In this document: piece after piece, positions 29,313-38,099 of the stretch
How positions within the stretch are numbered: position 1 is the first letter of the stretch
Layout: each line of letters begins with the position of its first letter
Assembly: GCF_029395435.1 (NCBI RefSeq)
Contig: NZ_CP113915.1
Coordinates: 1,612,001 to 1,676,000 of the forward strand
DNA length: 64,000 bases
Reading direction: 5' to 3'
DNA from: Bifidobacterium sp. ESL0790
GTDB lineage: Bacteria; Actinomycetota; Actinomycetes; Actinomycetales; Bifidobacteriaceae
The notes under the pieces: model-generated
Database searches by the model: none
What the model saw: the letters and a program-made list of their open reading frames with translations, nothing else
Told to the model about the DNA's origin: nothing
Translations under genes and position numbers: made by a program

Positions 29313-30116
29313 TCAGCCGAGCAGATCGATCGCCTCGTGCACCACCGACATGAAGGCCTCGGGCTTGTGGGCGAAGCGCCCGAGGAAGAGCCCGTCGACG
29401 CTCGGCCACAGCTCCGTGAGCAGCCCGGGCCCGGCCGAGCCGCCATAGATGACGGCCGAATCGCCCGGCCTCTTGGCCAGCTCCTCCTTGAGGCTGCCAC
29501 ACACCTCCTTGACGTACGAGGTGGGCGCGGGCTCCGAAGCCCCGATGGCCCACCTGGGCTCGTAGGCGATCCATAGCGGCAGCCCCTGGCTCGTCTTCAA
29601 GGCCTGCGAGGCGGCCTGGCCCTCGGGCGCGCCGCCGCTCTCGGCCGACTCGATCTGGCGCAGGCAGAGCCGCACGGCCTCCTCGGGCGTGCCGCGCTTC
29701 TGCTCGCCGACGCACAGCAGCGGGGTGAGCCCGTTGCGCCAGGCGGCCTGCACCTTGCGCGCCACCATCACGTCGTCCTCGTGGAAGATCGTGCGCCGCT
29801 CCACATGCCCGATCTCGGCGATCGAGGCGCCCAGCGAGGCGATGTCGACGCCCGACACCTCGCCGGTGAAGGCCCCGTGGTCGTCGGTGGCGATGTTCTG
29901 CGAGCCGACCTCGACGTCCAGTGGCCGCAACGTGTCGGCGGCGCTCGGCAGCGTCAGGAAGTCGGGCAGCACGGCCATCGTCAGCTCGCTTGGGCGGTTC
30001 ATGGCCTCGTCGAGCCCGTCACTCCGCAGCAGCTCGGCCAGGTCCTGGCAGTAGCGCAGCGTCTGCTGCCGTGAAAAATACATTTTGAGGCTCAACGCCA
30101 CTATCGCTTTTCGCAT
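29313..30116 (-). CDS. Triosephosphate isomerase-family protein (TpiA2/EryH-like)
   Basis: A 267-aa TIM homologue divergent from housekeeping TpiA. Catalytic positions are kept: the Lys in SLKMY (GNWKMN in normal TPI), the His in IGHVERR, and the Glu in YEPRWAIG. The substitutions around the Lys and the His-Ser pair (GHVERR) resemble isomerases that act on tetrulose phosphates (EryH-type) or secondary TPIs in sugar-acid operons. It is last in the locus pdxA2-rpiB-tpi and would process DHAP from PdxA2 or isomerise L-erythrulose 1-phosphate. The start at 30116 has GGGAG six bases upstream. Exact substrate uncertain. Confidence 0.8.
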   Translation of the reverse strand: MRKAIVALSLKMYFSRQQTLRYCQDLAELLRSDGLDEAMNRPSELTMAVLPDFLTLPSAADTLRPLDVEVGSQNIATDDHGAFTGEVSGVDIASLGASIAEIGHVERRTIFHEDDVMVARKVQAAWRNGLTPLLCVGEQKRGTPEEAVRLCLRQIESAESGGAPEGQAASQALKTSQGLPLWIAYEPRWAIGASEPAPTSYVKEVCGSLKEELAKRPGDSAVIYGGSAGPGLLTELWPSVDGLFLGRFAHKPEAFMSVVHEAIDLLG

Positions 30117-30435
30117 GTTCATCTCCCAGCACCATCATCCATTGATTGGCGACATTCGTTCTTCGTTGGTTTCACCGTTGATTCTTCGTTGGTTCTTCGT
30201 TGATTCACCATTCACCGTTCACGCTTCATTCGCTCCTCAGCAGATACCCAACAGGCACTCCCCCTCAGGCTCCCCGCTCAAACGACGGGGCCGAAAACCC
30301 ATGACGGTCTTCGGCCCCGCGCTTCTGAAACAACCGGCCGCCGCCTTCAACAGGCGAGGGACGGCACAACTTGAAAAGGAAACCCTGAAAGCTACTCAAG
30401 AACTGCCCGAGAGCTACTAAAGAGCTGCTTGAAGG
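30117..30435. repeat. Intra-locus spacer with short tandem repeats and a hairpin
   Basis: Bases 30155-30236 are degenerate copies of TTCTTCGTTGRTTC and TTCACCGTT. A hairpin at about 30291-30326 pairs CGGGGCCGAA with TTCGGCCCCG but lacks a T run in the direction of transcription. It could be a processing or attenuating structure between rpiB and the TIM gene. Confidence 0.5.
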
Positions 30436-30879
30436 CTACTTGGTCACTTCTTCCTCGTACTCGCAGATGCGGTCGACCTTCGGCTTGCTTCTGGAGCCGG
30501 GGTCGAAATCGTTCTTCAAGTACTCGAGCATGAGGCTCCGCGCGGTCTTCTCGCCAAGCACCTGCGCCCCCATCGAGATGAGGTTGGCGTTGTTGCTCAG
30601 CGTGGCGCGCTCGGCCTGGTAGATGTCGGCCACGCAGGCGCAATAGGCGCCCGGCACCTTGTTGGCCGCGATGGAGACGCCGATGCCGGTGCCGCACAGC
30701 AGCACGCCTCGGTCCTCCTCGCCCTTGACCACCGAATTGGCCACCGCGATGGCCACGTTGGCGTAGATCGGGTCGTCGGAGGGGAAGTCGACCACCTCGT
30801 AGCCGGCCGCCTTGGCCTCTTTCATCAAATATTCCTTGAGGTCGGTGGCGTTGGGATCGCAACCGAAAGCAACCTTCAT
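30436..30879 (-). CDS. rpiB: RpiB/LacAB-family sugar-phosphate isomerase
   Basis: A 147-aa aldose-ketose isomerase of the RpiB family. The active-site loop LLCGTGIGVSIAANKVPG with the catalytic Cys is intact, and the N-terminal MKVAFGCDPNA fits the family, with CDP in place of the usual SDH. The start at 30879 is set by AAGGAG six bases upstream. In erythritol pathways an RpiB paralogue (EryI) interconverts D-erythrulose 4-phosphate and D-erythrose 4-phosphate, and its position next to the TIM paralogue suggests a similar task here. Ordinary ribose-5-phosphate isomerase activity is the alternative. Confidence 0.85.
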   Translation of the reverse strand: MKVAFGCDPNATDLKEYLMKEAKAAGYEVVDFPSDDPIYANVAIAVANSVVKGEEDRGVLLCGTGIGVSIAANKVPGAYCACVADIYQAERATLSNNANLISMGAQVLGEKTARSLMLEYLKNDFDPGSRSKPKVDRICEYEEEVTK

Positions 30880-30893
30880 GATTCGCTCCTTAT

Positions 30894-30966
30894 TAATAGC
30901 GCGTTGATAGCACACAGCTATCGCATAGATAGCGCGCAGCTACCGCGTCAATATCGCATTGATATA
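30894..30966. repeat. Short tandem/inverted repeat tract between pdxA2 and rpiB
   Basis: Multiple imperfect copies of GATAGC(GCG) and GATATCGC-like words, including a small hairpin GATAGC-acaca-GCTATC. It sits immediately upstream of the rpiB ribosome-binding site. Confidence 0.5.
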
Positions 30967-31028
30967 ACCGGCGCCGCCCATGTCGCCATGACATCAACAT
31001 CGGCGACGCCAGCCAAATGAATTCCCGC

Positions 31029-32066
31029 TTACTTCTCGACTTCCGCGAGCGCCGCCTGGTGGTCCATGCCCATCTTGGCGTAGACGGAGGCGACCCTAGT
31101 GGCCTCGATCATGCTGCGGCCCTGGGCGATGCCCTTGCCGGCGATGTCGAAGGCGGTGCCATGGTCCACGGAGCTGCGCATGAAGGGCAGCCCGAGGGTG
31201 ATGGTCACGGCGTGCTCGAAGTCGAGCGTCTTGCAGCCGATATGGCCCTGGTCGTGGTACATCGAGAGGATGCAGTCGTAGTGGCCGTCGAGGTTCAGCG
31301 CGAAGATCGCGTCGGCGGAATCGGGCCCGTAGGCCTTGATGCCGAGCTTCTGCGCGTCCTGCACGGCCGGGGCGATGTCGGTGATCTCCTCGGTGCCGAA
31401 CATGCCGCCCTCGCCGACGTGCGGGTTCAACGCGGCCACATCGATGGTCGGGTGCTCGAAGCCGAGCTTCTTGAACTCGGTGTCGATGTTCTTGATGAAC
31501 TCGAGGATGCGGTCGTGGTTGGCCAGGTCGCAGGCGTGGCGCAGCGAGACGTGGCGGCTGACGAAGAAGACGCGCAGCTTGTGCACGTTGAACATCGTCA
31601 GGGCGTAGGGCGAGTGCGTCAGCGACTGGTAGATCTCGGTGTGGCCGATGTAGGGCACGTTCGCGGCCTTGAGCGCGGCCTTGTTGATGGCGGCGGTGGA
31701 GACGGCGTCGATCTTGCCGGCCAGGCCCAGTTCGATGGACTTGGTGAGGTAGGAGTAGGCGCGCACGGCCGCGTCCTTCTGCACCTTGCCATATTCGATC
31801 TTGGCGTCGTTGGCCGCGTCGGTCTGCAGGAGGTCGACGGTGCCATGGCGGTATTCCGCCTCGCTGGGGTCATTGATCACATGGATGTCGAAGTGGGCCC
31901 CCAGAAGATCGGCCGCCTTCTCGAAACTATCGCGATGGCCGATGACGAACGGGTGGCAGAACTCGTAGACGTCCTTCGATTCCATGGTTTGCACGACCGT
32001 CTCCGGACCGATGCCTGCGGGATCCCCCAATGTGATCGCGGTGATCGGCTTGTTGTCTTTCTGCAT
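31029..32066 (-). CDS. pdxA2: 4-phospho-D-threonate 3-dehydrogenase (PdxA2)
   Basis: A 345-aa PdxA-family NAD-dependent oxidative decarboxylase. Conserved segments: GDPAGIGPE near residue 14, YIGHTE, NPHVGEGG, MYHDQGH (metal-site His) and SVDHGTAFDIAGKG. PdxA2 enzymes convert 4-phospho-D-threonate to DHAP and CO2 when paired with a DUF1537 kinase. Here the ATG follows the kinase stop directly (TGA then ATG), with AAGGAG inside the kinase end, so the two are co-translated. The absence of other vitamin B6 genes nearby supports the catabolic rather than the PdxA role. Confidence 0.85.
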   Translation of the reverse strand: MQKDNKPITAITLGDPAGIGPETVVQTMESKDVYEFCHPFVIGHRDSFEKAADLLGAHFDIHVINDPSEAEYRHGTVDLLQTDAANDAKIEYGKVQKDAAVRAYSYLTKSIELGLAGKIDAVSTAAINKAALKAANVPYIGHTEIYQSLTHSPYALTMFNVHKLRVFFVSRHVSLRHACDLANHDRILEFIKNIDTEFKKLGFEHPTIDVAALNPHVGEGGMFGTEEITDIAPAVQDAQKLGIKAYGPDSADAIFALNLDGHYDCILSMYHDQGHIGCKTLDFEHAVTITLGLPFMRSSVDHGTAFDIAGKGIAQGRSMIEATRVASVYAKMGMDHQAALAEVEK

Positions 32067-33461
32067 TCAGACCAACTCCTTCTTGGTGTCTGATAGATGA
32101 ACGTGTTGCTCATCGAATACTCTGTTGACCCCCTGCACGGCGGTGAGCTCCATGCCGGTGAGGCCACCCTTGCAGATGACGGGCAGCCCGGCGTAGGGGC
32201 CGCCGACGAGCACGGACTGGTCGACCTGCGGGATGAGGTAATCGGTCATCCTCAAGCCGCTGGTCTCCAGGGCCTTGCACACGGCGAGCATGGTGTCGCC
32301 GCCGGTGAGGTAGAACCCGGCGCAGCGCTCGGGGCCGATGATGTCGGCCAGCACGCGCGCCAGTTCGCTGAAACGCTTGGTGATGAGGTTGGAGGCGTCG
32401 TTGGCCGAAAGGCCGCTCGCCACGGCGAGCTCCTCGGCCGGCAACGGCTCCTTGTCGAGGTAGGCCACGTCGGTGGCCAGCATGAGCACGCGGGGCGCGG
32501 CGCCCGCCGAGAAGAGCTTGTGGGCCTTGTCGATCACACGGTCGAACTCGGCCTGCGACTTGCCGCGATCCGATGAGATGAGTAGCAACGGATCGGCGGT
32601 GAGCACTTCGGTGCCCTTCTCGGCGCCCAGGCGCACCATCTGCTGGTGGGTGACGGCCGTGGCGCTGCACGCCACCACCATCACGGTGCCGGCCTCGCCC
32701 GCGCTCTGCTCAAGCCTGATGGGCTTGTCGACGTGCGGCAGCGGGGTGATGACGTGGCGGTGGATGGCGAGGCTGACGGTGAACGGGCCCGGATCGACCG
32801 CGATGGCGTGCCAGTCGAGCCCGGCGACGGCCTCCGCGATCCAATCGATGTGCTCGTCGGTGGCCGCGTCCACCACGAAGATGCGCGAGCCCTTGCAGCG
32901 TTGCAGGCGCATCTGGGCGGCGATCACTTCGGAGCCACCCAATACGTCGTCCAACGGAATATATGACACTGGCTCGTCGCACTGCGATTGCAGCAGCTTG
33001 CGCACGTCCGAGGTGAGCACGGGGGTGCGCACGTCGTGGGCGACGTCGGTGCTTGAGAGCGGCACGGAGTTGATCAGCGAGAACCCGCCGACCACCACCT
33101 TCTTCGACTGGGGCATCGCCGGCACGACGACGGCCACATGGTCGTCGCCCAGAGCGTCGAGCATGCCCTCGACCTCATGGCCGATGCCACCGCGCAGGGT
33201 GGTGTCGATGCGCTTCGAGAACTGCACCGCGCCGAGCGCCATCAGCGCCTTGGTGGCCTCGTTGACCGCCTTGTAGCTTTCCTCGGCCGAGAGGGCGCGC
33301 GAATCGGTGCTGACGATCACCGCGTCCTGGTCGGCGCAGGCGTTCCGCGCGATCAGGTCCGGGCTGTAGAACACCGTGGGCGAAGTCCCCACGCGGGCCA
33401 GCAGGGCCCCGACCGTCGTTCCCCCGGTCACGTCGTCACTGACAATACCGAGCAACGTCAT
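32067..33461 (-). CDS. dtnK: Four-carbon acid sugar kinase (DUF1537), likely D-threonate kinase
   Basis: A 464-aa ATP-dependent kinase of the DtnK/OtnK family. The N-terminal substrate domain begins with LLGIVSDDVTGG (family SDDxTG) and has FSKRIDTTLRG. The C-terminal nucleotide domain has FYLTGGDTMLAVCKALE and VGGPYAGLPVICKGG. The pairing with PdxA2, with no aldolase (OtnC), isomerase (OtnI) or dehydrogenase nearby, points to D-threonate rather than L-threonate or D-erythronate. The start has AAGGAG at good spacing and the gene is directly coupled to pdxA2. Confidence 0.85.
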   Translation of the reverse strand: MTLLGIVSDDVTGGTTVGALLARVGTSPTVFYSPDLIARNACADQDAVIVSTDSRALSAEESYKAVNEATKALMALGAVQFSKRIDTTLRGGIGHEVEGMLDALGDDHVAVVVPAMPQSKKVVVGGFSLINSVPLSSTDVAHDVRTPVLTSDVRKLLQSQCDEPVSYIPLDDVLGGSEVIAAQMRLQRCKGSRIFVVDAATDEHIDWIAEAVAGLDWHAIAVDPGPFTVSLAIHRHVITPLPHVDKPIRLEQSAGEAGTVMVVACSATAVTHQQMVRLGAEKGTEVLTADPLLLISSDRGKSQAEFDRVIDKAHKLFSAGAAPRVLMLATDVAYLDKEPLPAEELAVASGLSANDASNLITKRFSELARVLADIIGPERCAGFYLTGGDTMLAVCKALETSGLRMTDYLIPQVDQSVLVGGPYAGLPVICKGGLTGMELTAVQGVNRVFDEQHVHLSDTKKELV

Positions 33462-33582
33462 TATTTCTCCTTAAAACTTCAGGTGTGCACTTGAGGTGTG
33501 CTTGGGTTGCGCGTGGTCCGACCGGCGCGACACCACATCATCGCGGCGTCGCGCCGTTCGCATCATGGCCTCATCGCGCCGT

Positions 33583-34959
33583 TCAGGCCGCGACTTCCTT
33601 TGGGGCGTCGGCCGGCTTGACCTTCGCGAGCGTCTCCGCGGGGCGGAACTCGGTGAGCGTCATCAGGATGATGAACGCCAGGATGAGCACGAACACGAAG
33701 TAGCTGAAGGCCACCGTGTAGTTGTTGTGGGTCATATCCAGCAGGCCGCCGATGATGATCGGGGCGAAGAAGCCGCCGAGGTTGCCGCCGCTGTTGATGA
33801 TGGAGATGGCGAACGGGTAGGTCTTGTCGGTCGTCATGTTCATGGCGATCGAGGTGAAGCCGGACCAGCCGATGTTCAGGAAGAAGCCGGCGAGGATGAG
33901 CACGAGGGCCAGCAGCGCCGAGTTGTTCGGGGTCACCAGGAGCACGGCCATCATCACGGCGGTGCACAGCGAGGTGATGAGCATCAGCGGCTTGCGGCGT
34001 CCGTGGAAGACGCGGTCGGAGACCACGCCACCGAGCACGGCGCCGAAGAGGCCGCCGATGTAGGGGGTGGAGGCCATCCAGCCCATGCCGATGTTGCCGT
34101 ATCCACGCGCGCTCTTCAGGTAGGCGGGGATCCAGGTGATCATGCCGTAGAGCACGTTGTTCATGCAGAAGTAGGCGAGGGTGGTGCCCCAGATGTTCCA
34201 GGACTTGAGCACCTGGCCGTTCTTCTCGAGGCGCACGCCGTTCTTCAGGCGGATGACCTTGTCGATCCAGCCCATATCGCCGAAGTCGGAGCTCTTTGCC
34301 GTGGCCTGCGCGCCGACCTCATGGATGTAGTCGGTCTCGGCCTGGTTGACGTGCTTGCTCTGCTCGGGCTTGGAGCGGATGACCAGGTAGAAGACCAAGG
34401 CCATGATGAAGCCGGGCACGGAGAACCAGATGAACACGGAGCGCCAGCCGAAGGACTGGGCCAGGTACATCGAGACGATCGGCACGAGGATCGGGGCCAC
34501 CATGGTGGAGCCGATGTAGACGCCGGTGGCGATGCCCTTCTCCTTGGTCGGGAACCACGCGTTAATCGTCGAGGTCATGCCCACGGGCGTGGGGCCTTCG
34601 ACCAGGCCGAGCAGCAGGCGCAGAACCAAGAGCACCAGGGCGGTGCCGACGTGGCCCATCAGGAAGGTGATGATCGAGAATCCGAGGATGGCGATCGAGA
34701 CGATCCTACGGGTGCCGTACTTGCCCATGATGAGGCCTGCGGGAATCTGGGAAATGGCGTATCCTAGGAAGAAGAAGCTCGAAACCGCGCCGGCCGCGAA
34801 GTTCGAGATTTGGAATTCGCCTTTCATCATCGGCAAGACGGCGCCGATGTTGGATCGGTCGGCCATGCAGATGACATAGCCGACGAAGATCGTCGAGAGG
34901 ACGACCCAACGGTAGTTGCTCCTTCTGGCAGAGCCTGGTTTTATCGTCTCCGTTGACAT
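33583..34959 (-). CDS. MFS transporter of the anion:cation symporter (ACS) family, probable sugar-acid importer
   Basis: A 458-aa permease with 12 predicted helices. The ACS-type signature near helix 1 (YVICMADRSNIGAVLPMM) and the loop MGKYGTRR between helices 2 and 3 fit the GudP/ExuT/DgoT group, which imports hexuronates, glucarate or galactonate with protons. Next to dtnK and pdxA2, a C4 aldonate such as D-threonate is the likely substrate. The start at 34959 is set by AAAGGAGAG seven bases upstream; an in-frame ATG seven codons earlier lacks a ribosome-binding site. First gene of the catabolic transcript and divergent from the regulator. Confidence 0.88.
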   Translation of the reverse strand: MSTETIKPGSARRSNYRWVVLSTIFVGYVICMADRSNIGAVLPMMKGEFQISNFAAGAVSSFFFLGYAISQIPAGLIMGKYGTRRIVSIAILGFSIITFLMGHVGTALVLLVLRLLLGLVEGPTPVGMTSTINAWFPTKEKGIATGVYIGSTMVAPILVPIVSMYLAQSFGWRSVFIWFSVPGFIMALVFYLVIRSKPEQSKHVNQAETDYIHEVGAQATAKSSDFGDMGWIDKVIRLKNGVRLEKNGQVLKSWNIWGTTLAYFCMNNVLYGMITWIPAYLKSARGYGNIGMGWMASTPYIGGLFGAVLGGVVSDRVFHGRRKPLMLITSLCTAVMMAVLLVTPNNSALLALVLILAGFFLNIGWSGFTSIAMNMTTDKTYPFAISIINSGGNLGGFFAPIIIGGLLDMTHNNYTVAFSYFVFVLILAFIILMTLTEFRPAETLAKVKPADAPKEVAA

Positions 34960-35030
34960 GTATGCACTCTCCTTTGACATGCAGGATGGATATCGGACAA
35001 GAGAAGATATAGCAGAATTCGATGGTTCTT

Positions 35031-35065
35031 TGACACATCAAACGGCTTTGTGGGAATATGTGTCA
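35031..35065. promoter_or_regulatory. Candidate operator for the SorC-type regulator
   Basis: TGACACAT (35031-35038) and ATGTGTCA (35058-35065) form a perfect 8-bp inverted repeat with a 19-base spacer in the divergent control region. A related half-site, TTTGACATGCA, occurs at about 34973-34983 near the transporter start. Confidence 0.5.
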
Positions 35066-35090
35066 GAGGTTCAAGGGAGAAATGATTCAA

Positions 35091-36137
35091 ATGACGAACA
35101 ATCAGTCAAATACGACATCAAAGGAAAATTCGTCTAACGCAACACAAAACGATACAACAACAAAACACACCACGCGCCACCACGACGCCGAATGGGGGCG
35201 CATGGCGATGGTCGCCGAGCTCTACTGGGTGGAGAACATGAAGGTGGAGAGCATCGGCCACAAGCTCGGCATCTCGCGCTCAACCGTCTCCCGCCTGCTC
35301 TCCCAGGCCCGCAAGCACCACGTCGTGGAGTTCAAGATACGCCACGAGGACTGCTCCACCACCAAGATGGAGAACGCCCTCAACGAGCGCTACCACGTCT
35401 ACGCGCAGGTGGTGCCCACGGCGGCCAACGCCGACAAGACCATGCGCGAGCAAGCGGTGGGCCGGGCGGCCGCCACCCTGTTGGACCGGCTCGTGCGGCC
35501 CAACATGGTCTTGGGCGTCACCTGGGGGCGCACCATCGAGGCGCTCTCCCTGAACCTCAACAACCACCCGGTGCGCGGCGTGCAGATCCTGCAATTGCAC
35601 GGCTTCGGCGACTCCCTGCTCTACGGCGAGGACTACGTCACCCAGATCCTCACCCGCTTCGGCAACGCCTTCGACGCCAGCGTGCACCTGCTGCCCATGC
35701 CCGCCATCTTCGACTCCGAGCACACCCGCCAGCTGATGTACCAGGAGCGCAGCATCAGGCGCCTGCTCACCCTGCGCGACAACCTCGACCTCATCATCAC
35801 CTCGGTGGGCAGCCGCGAGGGCCCCAAGCCCAGCCCGCTCTTCGCCCCGGGCATGCTCACCAACGACGACCTGAAGCAGCTGGAGAAGGACAAGGTGGTG
35901 GGCAACCTGGCCTCCACCTTCTTCCGCGCCGACGGCAGCACCGAGGACGTGGCCATCAACCGGCGGTCCACGGGCCTGACGCACCGGGAGATTTTCAAGG
36001 TGCCGATCCGCCTGTTCATCGCCGGCGACAGCAGCAAGGCCAAGGCGCTGCTGGTCACGTTGCGCTCGGGGTTCGTCACGCATCTGGTGGTCGACCAGAG
36101 CACGGCCGAGCAGCTGCTGCCCTCCCCCAAGCGCTGA
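35091..36137 (+). CDS. SorC/DeoR-family (SorC-type) transcriptional regulator
   Basis: A 348-aa regulator. An N-terminal disordered Asn/Thr-rich stretch (about 1-30) precedes a helix-turn-helix (VESIGHKLGISRSTVSRLLSQARKH, split here as LGISRSTVSRLL) near residues 50-75. The SorC sugar-binding domain follows, with VLGVTWGRTIEAL, SVGSREGPKPSP and a C-terminal GDSSKAKALL that resembles the phosphosugar effector pocket. It is likely to sense a phosphorylated intermediate (phospho-threonate or DHAP) and control the divergent transporter operon. The start is 35091 (AGGGAGA about ten bases upstream) or 35082. Confidence 0.85.
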   Translation: MTNNQSNTTSKENSSNATQNDTTTKHTTRHHDAEWGRMAMVAELYWVENMKVESIGHKLGISRSTVSRLLSQARKHHVVEFKIRHEDCSTTKMENALNERYHVYAQVVPTAANADKTMREQAVGRAAATLLDRLVRPNMVLGVTWGRTIEALSLNLNNHPVRGVQILQLHGFGDSLLYGEDYVTQILTRFGNAFDASVHLLPMPAIFDSEHTRQLMYQERSIRRLLTLRDNLDLIITSVGSREGPKPSPLFAPGMLTNDDLKQLEKDKVVGNLASTFFRADGSTEDVAINRRSTGLTHREIFKVPIRLFIAGDSSKAKALLVTLRSGFVTHLVVDQSTAEQLLPSPKR

Positions 36138-36305
36138 GGGCGCGGGCGGTCGCGGCGACAAACGGAATCGCCCGAGTCGCCGAATCCGCAAAATCCGCCA
36201 CATTTCAGCCGAGAGATGTCCAATGTTCGAAAGGGGCACTAAAATTAGGACACCTAAAAACGTATATGGCCGCAAAGCGCGGCGCGCGCGGGCGGAAGGT
36301 GGACG

Positions 36306-37019
36306 ATGACACAGTTTGAGTTGGGCATGTGGGGCTGGCAGGCCCTCTATCTCTTCGAGGCGTTCATCCTCTCCACCTCCATCGGCGTGGAGCGCCAGGC
36401 CCGCCACAAGGACGCCGGCACCAGGACCCACGCGCTGGTGGGCGTGGGTTCGGCCCTCTTCGTCATCATCAGCAAATATGGCTTCATGGACGTGCTTTCG
36501 TCAAACGTTAAACTTGACCCTTCCCGCGTGGCCGCCCAGATCGTCTCGGGCATCGGCTTCATCGGCGCGGGCGTGGTGTTCACCCAGCGCTCGCATGTGC
36601 GCGGCCTGACCACGGCCGCCTCGATCTGGATCACCGCGGCCATCGGCGCGGCGTGCGGCGCGGGCCTCTTCCTGCCGGCGCTGGTGTGCACCGTGCTCTA
36701 TTTCATCGCGGTGCTGCTCTTCCCCGCCCTCATGCGCCTCATCTCCCCGCACCTGGGCTATAACGACGTGTTGCGCCTTCGCTACGTCGACGGCCACGGC
36801 ACCCTGCGCCTCATTCTCTCGGTGTGCGCCGCACACGACATCTCGGTGGAGGGCTTCGCCACCCACAAACCCAAGAACGACAAGGCGCAAAGCGCCGGCG
36901 GGGAGCGCATCGTCTCGGCCAACCTCGAGATACGCGGCAGGGAGAATGCGGAGCTCATCAGCGACCTGAGCGACCTGGACGGCGTGATTTCGGTCACTCG
37001 CATTGACGGAAACGAATAA
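36306..37019 (+). CDS. MgtC/SapB-family membrane protein
   Basis: A 237-aa protein with four to five helices in residues 1-145: about 11-24, 43-60, 75-90, 105-122 and 122-140. Conserved MgtC features are GVERQARHKDAGTRTHALVGVGSAL and GIGFIGAGVVF. The C-terminal ~90 residues form an ACT-like cytosolic domain. Family members modulate ATPase or magnesium physiology in low Mg or acid, but the function outside pathogens is unclear. The start at 36306 has GGAAGGTGG upstream. The 168 bases upstream are AT-rich around 36225-36260 and probably hold its promoter. Confidence 0.88.
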   Translation: MTQFELGMWGWQALYLFEAFILSTSIGVERQARHKDAGTRTHALVGVGSALFVIISKYGFMDVLSSNVKLDPSRVAAQIVSGIGFIGAGVVFTQRSHVRGLTTAASIWITAAIGAACGAGLFLPALVCTVLYFIAVLLFPALMRLISPHLGYNDVLRLRYVDGHGTLRLILSVCAAHDISVEGFATHKPKNDKAQSAGGERIVSANLEIRGRENAELISDLSDLDGVISVTRIDGNE

Positions 37020-37130
37020 TTTCGCGCTGATATTCGTCAGATAGACAAAAACGTTTGCTCCATCCGGCTAAGAAATAGGCCGCGATTGCTATATTGGGTA
37101 CGTCCGATACATCAAACAAGAGGTCCCAGC

Positions 37131-38099
37131 ATGCCATTTCGACAAGAACACCTGCTACGCGCGGATATGCAGCGTGTCGTCGATGCCTTGCACCACGAGG
37201 AAAGCAACGTCACCCCGTATCGGCAGGATTACCGCAATCTGCTCGACAACCATGGCAAGATGATCCGAGCCTCGCTGGTGCTGCTCTTCTCCTACGCCAT
37301 CCAGGAGCGCCCGGAGCCGGCCCCCGAGGCCATCGTCACCGGCGCCAAGGCCATCGAGATGCTGCATCTGGCCACCCTCGTGCACGACGACGTGCTCGAC
37401 AACGCCCCCATCCGCCGCAACAAGCCCACCGTGCACACCATGCGCGGCAACAAGGCGGCGATTTACCTGGGCGATCTCATCCTCTCGCGCTATATGGAGG
37501 TGATGGCCAGCGTCGCGCCCAACACGGCCTTCGTCACCTACCAGGCCCACACGGTCAACGAGATCGTGGCCGGCGACCTCTTGCAGGAGAGCGCCCGCCA
37601 CAACACCGGCATCACCGAGGAATACTACACGCGCGCCGTCAGCGGCAAGACCGCCGCGCTCTTCCGCCTGGCCTGCACCACCGGCCTCGAGCTTTCCGGC
37701 GTCGACCCGGCCAACCCGCTCATCACGCTCGCCAGGGATTACGGCGAGAACCTCGGCGTCGCCTTCCAGATCATGGACGACATCGAGGACTTCAACGTCG
37801 AGCACGACACCGGCAAGCCCAAGCTCGAGGACATCCGCGACGGCATCTACACCCTGCCGGTCATCCTCGCCATGAAGGAGGACCCGTCGTTCATCACCTT
37901 GGTGAAGTCCGACGACCCGGCCAAGGCGCTCGATTACCTCGACGTGCACCCGGAATACATCGAGCGGTCCAAAGACACCGTGCGCGAGCGTTGCGGCAAG
38001 GCGCGCCAGGCGCTCGGCGAGCCCGCGGGCGACAAGCTGAACGCGGACATCAAGGCCCTGCTGGTCAAGACGCTCGACAAACTGGTCGCCTCGCTCTAG
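37131..38099 (+). CDS. Polyprenyl diphosphate synthase (trans, all-E type)
   Basis: A 322-aa prenyltransferase that elongates allylic diphosphates with isopentenyl diphosphate. The first Asp-rich motif is DDVLDNAPIRR and the second DDIEDFNVEHDTGKPKLEDIRDG; both Mg-binding sites are intact. There is no bulky residue block typical of geranylgeranyl enzymes just before the first motif (LHLATLVH), so a medium or long chain product is plausible. It could supply the quinone side chain needed by the NDH-2/cytochrome bd chain or other isoprenoids. The start at 37131 has AAGAGG seven bases upstream. Confidence 0.88.
   Translation: MPFRQEHLLRADMQRVVDALHHEESNVTPYRQDYRNLLDNHGKMIRASLVLLFSYAIQERPEPAPEAIVTGAKAIEMLHLATLVHDDVLDNAPIRRNKPTVHTMRGNKAAIYLGDLILSRYMEVMASVAPNTAFVTYQAHTVNEIVAGDLLQESARHNTGITEEYYTRAVSGKTAALFRLACTTGLELSGVDPANPLITLARDYGENLGVAFQIMDDIEDFNVEHDTGKPKLEDIRDGIYTLPVILAMKEDPSFITLVKSDDPAKALDYLDVHPEYIERSKDTVRERCGKARQALGEPAGDKLNADIKALLVKTLDKLVASL

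Noticed and set aside
35192-36319. Second long plus-strand frame overlapping the SorC regulator
   Set aside because: Arg/His/Gln-rich shadow of the regulator gene in another frame, without motifs or ribosome-binding site.
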